Shown here: piece after piece, positions 56,641-64,000 of the stretch
How positions within the stretch are numbered: position 1 is the first letter of the stretch
How the letters are laid out: each line of letters opens with the position of its first letter
Source of the DNA: Mesostigma viride
Lineage: Eukaryota > Streptophyta > Mesostigmatophyceae > Mesostigmatales > Mesostigmataceae
DNA: 64,000 bases
Direction of reading: 5' to 3'
Assembly (NCBI GenBank): GCA_009746045.1
Contig: RPFO01000104.1
Span: 2,341,948 to 2,405,947 of the forward strand
The notes under the pieces: generated by a model
Told to the model about the DNA's origin: nothing
Database searches by the model: none
Seen by the model: the letters and a program-made list of their open reading frames with translations, nothing else
Position numbers and translations under genes: made by a program

Positions 56641-58252
56641 ATTTATTTAGATGAACGCGGATCAGTGAGTTTCTGGTCTTCCCAAGATGTGATGAATGGA
56701 GCCATGGTTTCAACCAGCGGCTTTTAACCTTTACCACAGTTGCCTCACTACCCTGTGGTCACTAGCCTGAGGCGGCAGTACCCACGGACGGTGTTGGGAA
56801 AAGACGCTTGGCCACTGCTGTGTCCGAGCCTTTCTAGGTCTCACCATTGCTGCCAGGCCTTGCACGCCTTGGCAGGTCCGCCACTGTCAATTTCCTTGGT
56901 TGCATCAATCCAGGACGTCTGTCCTTCCATGAATGACAGTAACGCTCTGGATTTATCCGTCATGACAAGTACCCGTCCATCCCAGGCCTGCAGGACTGCC
57001 AGTCCTGAAGTCCTGTGACATTCTTGGTACCATCAACCAATATTGACCACAGTACCTCCTAGTGACAGTCGGTCCTGTGACACGTAACTTGTGATGGTTC
57101 ACCCAACACTGCCACGTGCCCTGTCCCTCACGTGTCCTTAGTCCTGGTACTGCTGTAGCGTCCGGCGGCATTACTTCGGGACTTGATAACTCTCAAGTTC
57201 CTTGTCCAAATGAGGCGTTTAGCACGGCGTTGGAAAGGCCACTTCAAGTATGATATGCTTAGCATATTGCATCACCAATATGCTAACTCCAACCCTTTCT
57301 TGTTTTGGAGCTGCAAGCTTCACACCATGACCAACCCATTCCTTGCTGCCTTGTGAAATGGACACCTGGTTACCCTGGACTTATAATAAGCCTCATGAGC
57401 ACCCCTTTTGCCACCTTAATGGTATCCTCTTTTAGGGATCTATGGTTCAACCCTGCCATCTGATCATTAACTTGACCTGCAGGTCATCCCCAACCCTTTC
57501 TTTTGCAACTGTACCTTGGCTTGGGCTTAAAGGAGGATATTGAATATTCCTTAGGCAACATGTCCTGGATATCTGAATGAGAGGCCCTGACTACAGGAAA
57601 CGTATTACAGTGAGTTCCTGGTCTTCCCAGTTATCACTGGCGCCCGTTTCATGGCGCCCGCCCCGAGCGTTCCAGGCATCATCCATCCAAATGTTCACCA
57701 ATGGAAACCACTTCAACACCACTGTGCCACTGCTTGATGGGGAGCCCATGTCATCACTGGGTGTTAAAGCCCAGGAGTCATACATACCAGGCTGTGGCTC
57801 AACTAGGGAATCGAACCCTACCCCAGAACCCCAGGTTAAACTTAACCTGGTCACATGACAGACAACAAGAGAGATTGGCATACAACATGATTATGTTTTA
57901 TTATAGAATATCCACCAAAACCAATGTTGAGTGTTCCCAGTGGACCAGCCTGCACCAGCAAGGCCCAACTGTCAGGTTACAACACCATAATATCCAAGGT
58001 TGTCACTTATTCACAGCTAAAGAAAACTAAACAAGAGAGATATATACAAACAACCTGGAAGAACTCTCAACATGGCCTGCCCTGTCATGGCCTAACTGCC
58101 CGAGGCCAAAGGCATCCCACTGTGCTAATCCTTTACAGGAAGAGCTTGCTCCTGTTGAGCCTTCTACCTGCTTGGTGACAGGTAGGCTACCTGTTGCCCT
58201 CCCCCCTGGGGACAACAGCACTGGTCAGCCACCAACTGGCAAAGGCTGGACT
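56641..58252. other. Copia 3' region, LTR boundary unresolved
   Basis: No gene recognised. A minus-strand purine-rich tract (CCAGGGGGGAGGGCAACAGG, near 58190-58210) after the copia stop could be its polypurine tract, with an LTR to its left starting near TGTCACCAAGCAGG. The partner LTR would lie beyond 64000, so this cannot be confirmed. A 22-bp phrase (CAGTGAGTTTCTGGTCTTCC...) near 56672 recurs with one change near 57609. Confidence 0.4.
57804..57850 (-). other. tRNA T-arm-like hairpin next to a 20-bp palindrome
   Basis: The minus strand at 57820-57804 reads TAGGGTTCGATTCCCTA, a perfect 5-bp T stem with the loop TTCGATT, containing a Pol III B-box match (GGTTCGATTCC). Directly upstream (57831-57850) is CCAGGTTAA-AC-TTAACCTGG. 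No acceptor or anticodon arms fit, so it is not a tRNA gene; a tRNA-derived SINE remnant is possible. Confidence 0.4.
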
Positions 58253-61200
58253 TCACGTCCCACCAGAAAAGGGGTACATGAGCCCTTTGACCACAGGGTA
58301 TTGCAGCTCAGCCTTGCTCTCCAGCTTGGTGAGGGCGTCTGCTGGGTTGTCAACACCAGGCACATGTTCAAGATGAGCAAGGTAAGACATCTCCTTCAGC
58401 AACAAATAATCAAGATCTCTGCTCCTGGCGAGCTGTCTGTGCACAAACTGCACCATGCCCATGCTGTCTGTCTTGACCAGTGTGTGCAGCTGCAAGCTAC
58501 AGGAAGCTACCTGACAGAGCTGGTAGAATAACTCCCTGAGGTAAAGAGCAGTGTGTAGCCCCTCACATATTGCCCTGCACTCAGCAATGTCACTGCTGGG
58601 CGTCACCCTGTTCTGTAACCTACTGTACCAGCTGACCAGAGAAGTGTGCTCCTGTTGTAGTGTAATGAGTGCTGCTGCCCTACCCCTGACATCCGTCACC
58701 TTCCTGCTGTCCATGGAACTGTCCACAAAGAGCACCATGTTGAGTGGTTTGTACAAGTCCACAGCTGCCAGTATGAGTGGAGGTGAGCTCCTGACAGACT
58801 CAACCACCTGCTCTGCCCCTACCTCAACCAGCTGAGCATCTGTGAGCCTACTCAGCACCAACAAATCTGGGGCACAAATGCTAGCTAGCCAAGCCAACAT
58901 TCCCCTGATCGTGGCACACCTGGCCTGGGTAATGGGCTGCTGGAGGGCATCAATGATCTGCTGAGGATAGTTGTTGCCACCCTCCATCTTGATAAACCAA
59001 GTGCCTGCCCTCTTGATCAGCGTGGCCTGCATTCCACAAAACACCATGGGCTCATCCTGCTTCATGTGCTGGACCTTTCCTAACTCAAACCTCTTCTGGA
59101 TCTTGGACAGTACTGAATCCACCCACTCAGGAGGCCCTAGAAGGTGCAGGTCATCTCCATGCAGAGATGCAAACACAGGCAACCCTTCATGAGTACTTTG
59201 GAACAAGCAAGGATCAACTGGAGACACAGTAAAGCCACAGTGAGTTTTCAGAAACTTTTCCAGGCTCTTTCTCCAGATGATAGGGCTGGACCTGAGACCC
59301 TCCAAACCCTTGAGTATTCTGAGATATTTTGACTTGATCTCTGCTCTCCACACCTTGGGCACTGTTACAAAGAAGGGAGGGATATCACGCCACGTCTCCT
59401 TGGCCTGCTCCACATCACCCTTGAGAAAAGCCCTCTTGAAATCAATCAGCACAGAGCTGTACGCAATGCCCTTGACCAGGAAAGACAGATATATACAGGT
59501 ACTGCCCTTGATTGCGCGCCTTCATGATTCGCAGACCAAGGGTCTGCTTCTGTGGTTTTGCGCTCACCCTCGCGTCGTTCACTGGCTCCGGGGCGCTCTT
59601 CCGTCTCAGGTCCGGCTGGCCGCCGAGGGCCACGACGAGCGCATCCAGTCGGCCTTGGCGCAGCTGGTCCCGGGCCCCGACCTCCCGCCACATGCTATTC
59701 GCATTGCCTCCCTGCCTGCACGGATGGGTGGCTGCGGTCTGACTCGTGCCGCCCGGCTGGCCCCAGCAGCCTTTTTGGGCTCCGTCGCTCAGTCGTGGGC
59801 GGAAAGCTGCCGGCTTCTGCCCCTTTTGGCAACGGCAGCGCCTGACCTCCTGGACCCCAGCAGCCCTTTGCCCTTCGTCACCGCCATCCAGGAGGCCTAT
59901 GCTGAGATCCAGCAGGCCTGTTCTCCCGTCCGTGCCGCTCAGGCGGTACAGCGCCACCTCCCTCGCGGCACTCCCTCGGTCGCCTCCGTTCAATCTCCCG
60001 CCGCATTCCCTGCTCGCGTCATCGATAAACACCAGAAAACCTACGCGGGTATTCTGCACACGGCTGATTGGATTGCTCTTTTCGCGGACCTCAACGCCCA
60101 GGGACGTGCGTGGCTGTTCTCGCTTTCCTTGCGGAGTGTGGGCTCGGCGTACCTTCGTGCTCTTCCCATGGCCCCCCCATTCGCCTTGGCTCCCAGCCAC
60201 TACTCGGTGGCGCTCCGGCACCAGCTATTTGCCCCGCAGCCTCTTGTTCCGGCCGGGCGGCCTTGTGGTAGCTGTGGGCAGCCGCTGGATCCCACGGGGA
60301 CTCACTACCTTGCCTGCATGGGGGGCCAACAGAATCAGAATTGGTATTTGTATTTGCACACTGTCCTCCTGACGGTGGTGCTCGCCATGATTCGGTCGGT
60401 TTTCCCCCACGCGAACATCCGGTCCGAGGATGCGGATGGCGCTGCCTTCTATTCCCCCAACCACCGGCCTGACATCGTGGTGCTGGACTTTGAGGGGGGT
60501 GGCCGGCATCTGCTTATTGACGTTTCGGTGGCGCGGCCCTTGGCTCTTAGCCACGTGGCTGGGGCCTCCCTCACGGCAGGTTACACGGCGGACCGGGCGG
60601 AGCGGGCCAAGCTCCTGGCCTACGGCGACGTCGGGCACCATCGTGTGGTGCCCTTTGTCCTGGAGGAGTTTGGGGCCATGGGGCCCCTGACCTCCGCCTT
60701 CTTCAAGGAGTGTTGCCGGCTCCGGGAGGACCGGCTGGACCTGGAGGGCCAGCGGGCCCCATGGTCGGCGCGGACCTGGACGTCATATTGGCGTCAGCGC
60801 TTGTCGGTGGCGCTGACTCGGGCCATGGCTGACATCATGCTCCGCCGTACGCGGGCTGATTTTGCGGTGCAGCAGGGCTATTAGGTTCCTCCGTTAGGCG
60901 TTTCCATTGGTCTTATCGTAGTATAGAGCTTTGACATGGCTCTGTATATAGGTTTATAGCTGGGCGTTTGCTTTGGTTTGAGTGATTTCACTCTGCTGTA
61001 AGTAATTATATTTTTAAGATATATACACAGAACAATCCTCCAGGTATCATGCAGCATCCCAGGCGTATACAACTCCTCATCTGTCAGCTCCCCCGTGCCA
61101 TGGTACTCAGTCACAACTGGCCTCACATGTGGCACCTGCACCCCGTCTATCTCCTTCAGCTTGAGCACAAACAAGAGCCTTAGCAACTGATGCTCCCTGG

Positions 61201-63319
61201 GCAACTCATCCACAGGCTCAGCACAGTTAGACACTATCCAGTCATGCCCACTGGAGACAAACCCTAGAATCCATGCCTTAGCCATCTTGGGGCTTTGCAT
61301 CAACTCTACCAACTGGTGCCAGGAAATAGGACTGTGACCAGCAATCTGGTACTTGTGCACCCCCAAGTCCCGTGGATCTAGGGTGGTTGGGATGATCAAC
61401 AAGTCCTCAGCAATGGGCTCCTTGCCTTCAGGCCCCACACTCTGCTGCCCCTTCACAGCCTTGACTGCCACAGCTAGACCCTTGGAGTAGTGATATCTCT
61501 GGAGGGGCAAACTGCCATGACCTTCTAGTGCAAGCTCATCTGCTGACAGAGTCACTCCTGGCATGCACAAGAAATTCTGGCCCAAAATGGCAGGCCCCTG
61601 GTACCCTTCCACCACACAGAACGCAGTGGGGACACCCAGGATAGGCACAGTCACTTCCCCTAGGATCTTCATTGTTACAGTGCCCGTAAAGTCACTCACT
61701 GCCCTGCAGCCAGCCTTATTCACCTTCAGGCCCTGAGCATCCTCCACCCTGATGATAGACACCTCTGAGTTAGTATCCACTTCTAGGGTAGCAGCCCAGC
61801 AAGAACCCCATTCAGTCAACTTAGATACCTTGGGATCCTTGTGCTTGTTGAACATGAGCGACCGGACAATGTCTGCCATGAGTGGCCTCTTGGACCCTGG
61901 TGCAGGCCCAGCCCCCGTTGGCTCCACCACAGGTGATGCAGTTGCCTCCTGCACCTCATCATCATCAGAGGGATAGCCACCTCCCACGTCAGTGACAGGC
62001 ACATCAACTACCTGGTCCTTAACCTGGCCCTCCAGCCAACACTGGGGTCCAGGCCCGTCTGCAGGCCAGATTGCATGTGGCTTGCGTTCCTTGACGTTGG
62101 CCCAGCTCAACCTGTAAACATGCCTGGGATTACTCTCCAAGGCCACAAGGCAGGAACGATTGGCATCTTCCACACAGGTCACCACCCCGTTCTGCCACTT
62201 GCCCCTCTTGCCCTGCATTGATGGCTCCTTCCACATTCTGACCTTCAGCCCCACCTGAGGCCTCAGCACATTCCAGCCCCTATCCTTGCGTCTCAACTGA
62301 GCAAACACCCTGTCTGCTTTCCTCAAGCAAGCCTGGACCACTTCCTGGGCTAGCATCCCAAACTGCAGTGCTACAGGATTGACAGCCACCCCGTCATAAT
62401 AGTAGTTTATTCTGAGGTTCAGCTGTTCTTCCACCTGCCTGGTCCACACTGCCCTCTCCAAAGCAGATGCTACCAGTGGCACCTTAGGTTCTGCCAGCAC
62501 TACGGTCTTGACCTCCCTGATGGATCTCTCCACAGCACCTTGCTGTCCATGGCTCTCCCTGGGCGTGACCAGCAGCTTGCATGGCAGTTGCTCCTGCTGT
62601 GACAGTAGGCACTCAAACTGAATATCAGCCTGTACTGTCTTGTACACCCCAAAGCCTGGTAAGAGAGTCTGCAAGCCCAGCAGCAGGGTATTCCCCTTCA
62701 TATCTGGCAGAATCTGGAGCAGCCTGTACCTGCTAAATCTGTCCACTGCCACCAAAATGTATAAGCCCCTGATATGCTGGACGTCTACCTGGATGTCCCC
62801 CTTCTCCCTGGCAGGCTCCCTAGCATGGGACCTTGGCTTCTTGGCAGCATTCTCCTTACAAGTACATTGCTCAGCTGCAGCCCTGCATGCTTCCCTCAGT
62901 GGCTCATCTCCAATCTTCCAACCAAACATCTCAGCCATGGCTGTGTGACCAAAGATATTGTGCAGCCTGCGTCCAGCATCCGTGTAGCTCAGTTGCCTAG
63001 CCAGATTACGCACCTGGGAAGACGCCTGGACGGGCCCTGCGTGTGAGGACGCAACATCCACCTTCTGCATCTTGGATCCAGAGGACCCAGCAGACCCTCC
63101 CAGCAGAGCATCTAGGCTCCCAGAGCCAACCCTGTCTGGGGACCCTCCACCTGTTGACAGTTGAGGGGATTGTTGTGCTGCAGCATGCATGCAATCTTGT
63201 GGAATGAGAACATCAGTACACCCCTGGTGCTGATCAGAGGTGGCACCCTGCCCAGATTTATTTACATGTGAAGCTGTGTCCCCACAGGGTGTCTCACTAT
63301 GTACACGGGACTGCTTCAC
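58253..63319 (-). pseudogene. Copia pol: integrase, protease-like, RT, RNase H (split by LINE B)
   Basis: From 63319: a Ser/Gly-rich leader, an HHCC finger (RLHNIFGH..., CTC), integrase core (VDVQHI, VAVDRFSRY, VQADIQFE, GAVERSIREVK), then a retropepsin-like stretch (LEVDTNSEVSI near 61775; ILGQNFL near 61575) and the RT start (FVLKLKEIDG). LINE B copy 2 sits at 59498-61016; removing it with one 11-bp duplication restores the frame exactly. RT goes on with LIDFKRAFLKGD and an HGDD box (FASLHGDDLHLLG) in place of the usual YVDD. RNase H has LFVDSSMDSRKV, AECRAICEGL, VKTDSMG and VPGVDNPADALTK. Apart from the LINE it is open throughout, so the insertion looks like the main lesion. Confidence 0.88.
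59498..61016 (+). mobile_element. LINE B copy 2, 5'-truncated
   Basis: Starts within the LINE B RT thumb (the position matching 53424 of copy 1) and runs to the shared 3' end. Flanked by AGATATATACA (59487-59497, 61017-61027). The frame from about 59500 to the stop at 60882-60884 is continuous through the thumb, CCHC knuckle and nuclease (PDIVVLDFEGGGRHLLIDVS), unlike copy 1. It shows the uninterrupted 3' UTR, including the site used by the DNA transposon in copy 1. Confidence 0.93.
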
Positions 63320-63332
63320 TAGTCACTTCTGA

Positions 63333-64000
63333 TCAGACTGCCCCTTCTTCTTGTTTGGGCAATCCCTCTTCCAGTGACCTTCCTTGCCACAAGCAAAACA
63401 CTTGCTCTTGCCAGACCCTCCCCCTGGGGCCTTGCTGTCCTGCTTGTTCTGGTTGCCTGAGGCTGATTGTTATTCTGCCCCTGGCCACCACCCTTACCCT
63501 GCTGATGGCTGTTACGGTTGCCAGACTGGTTCCCCTGATTCTGGTTCCCCTGCTGACCTCCTCCACCACCCTGGTTCTGCTCCTTCTGGGCCTGCTTCCT
63601 TCTCCTGCTACCATACCGTGTCCCAGATGGGGTACGGTTCTTGCCCTGGCTAGCCTGAGACGCTGACCCTCCCTGAGAACTGATACCCTTGCAGGTAGGG
63701 ACCCGGGTCCTGAAGTTTAGTATCACACGCTTCAGAGCCCCCCAGGTGCCATCAGTGAGATCACAGAGCTGCCTAGCAGTAGCCCTACCTTCCTCTGACA
63801 AGCCCATCTTATCAAAGAAGTGGTCTGCTGCTGCCCTGACTGTCACACTGAAGCCCTGCTTCTTGCCTGCCTCCACGATCAACTCAAACCTGGCCAGCTC
63901 AGCAGCCACCTCACCCTTGATCTCAAACTCATCAAATTCTCTCTTCTTTTCCATGGTGAGATTGTGAACCCTGTCAGAAAACTCCTCCTTGATGTCATCT
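63333..64000 (-). pseudogene. Copia gag (5' end outside window)
   Basis: Open from the window edge (DDIKEEFSDRVHNLT, then MEKKREFDEF at 63954) through a helical region and a Gly/Gln/Asn-rich linker. A CCHC knuckle (CFACGKEGHWKRDC, about 63357-63404) is in another frame, so a frameshift lies near 63465. The ATG at 63954 is internal, because the upstream frame is open without a stop. Confidence 0.8.

Larger units (their letters stand above)
58253..64000 (-). mobile_element. Ty1/copia-type retrotransposon, running off the right edge
   Basis: Gag, integrase, a protease-like domain, RT and RNase H on the minus strand, interrupted by LINE B copy 2 (59498-61016). The gag frame is still open at 64000, so the 5' end and 5' LTR lie outside. 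Copia affinity rests on integrase preceding RT and on RNase H being last. Confidence 0.88.

Noticed and set aside
57804..57820. tRNA gene
   Set aside because: Only the T-arm is present; no matching acceptor, D or anticodon arm can be drawn around it.

Overview
The window is nuclear DNA of a eukaryote, most likely a green alga. This is inferred from GC-rich, CAG- and GCC-rich exons, GT-AG introns with AT-rich (TTAATTAA) stretches, and a mix of chromovirus Ty3/gypsy, Ty1/copia, restriction-enzyme-like LINE, L1-like LINE, piggyBac and Stowaway/mariner-like elements. I cannot name the species. No rRNA, intact tRNA, CRISPR or bacterial operon was seen. At least three quarters of the window is transposable elements inserted into one another; the only plausible host gene is a spliced low-complexity gene at 4754-7126.

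Layout. 1-4700: simple and short dispersed repeats, including a (CCA)n tract of about 1.37 kb. 4754-7126: the spliced gene. 7127-14338: gene-poor DNA with diverged repeats and an ORF (10015-10727) that may be the N-terminal part of an L1-like ORF1. 14339-35260: an L1-like LINE (LINE A) split by a complete 18-kb chromovirus (Gypsy-1, 14948-33005, coding on the minus strand) with 572-bp LTRs and target duplication GGGGC. Gypsy-1 has itself received a piggyBac element (18934-23567, TTAA duplication) and a TA-flanked MITE (26610-27077), and its pol gene carries an internal tandem duplication. 35261-38472: a minus-strand relative (Gypsy-2), cut by a plus-strand relative (Gypsy-3, 38473 onward). Gypsy-3 has a solo LTR in gag, and its integrase gene is split at 44748/56512 by a restriction-enzyme-like LINE (LINE B copy 1, 18-bp target duplication). 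The 3' UTR of that LINE is split by a 7158-bp DNA transposon (44781-51938, 31-bp inverted termini, AAT duplication), which contains an 85-bp younger LINE B copy. 58253-64000: a minus-strand copia element running off the right edge, with LINE B copy 2 inserted in its reverse transcriptase.

How parts work together. The Gypsy family has the order LTR, small RNase-H1-type hybrid-binding-domain ORF, gag (CCHC), protease, RT, RNase H, integrase, GPF/chromodomain, then an extra ORF ahead of the 3' LTR. LINE B has a RING-H2 finger and Cys/His fingers before its RT, and a CCHC knuckle plus PD-(D/E)XK-type nuclease after it. The most unusual object is the 7.2-kb DNA transposon. No transposase is recognisable in it; it carries a head-to-head pair of chromatin-reader-like genes (Tudor-like and PHD-like), six 109-bp repeats between them, and seven 173-bp repeats at each end in opposite orientation. 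Most retroelement ORFs are broken by frameshifts, many of them in C or G runs.
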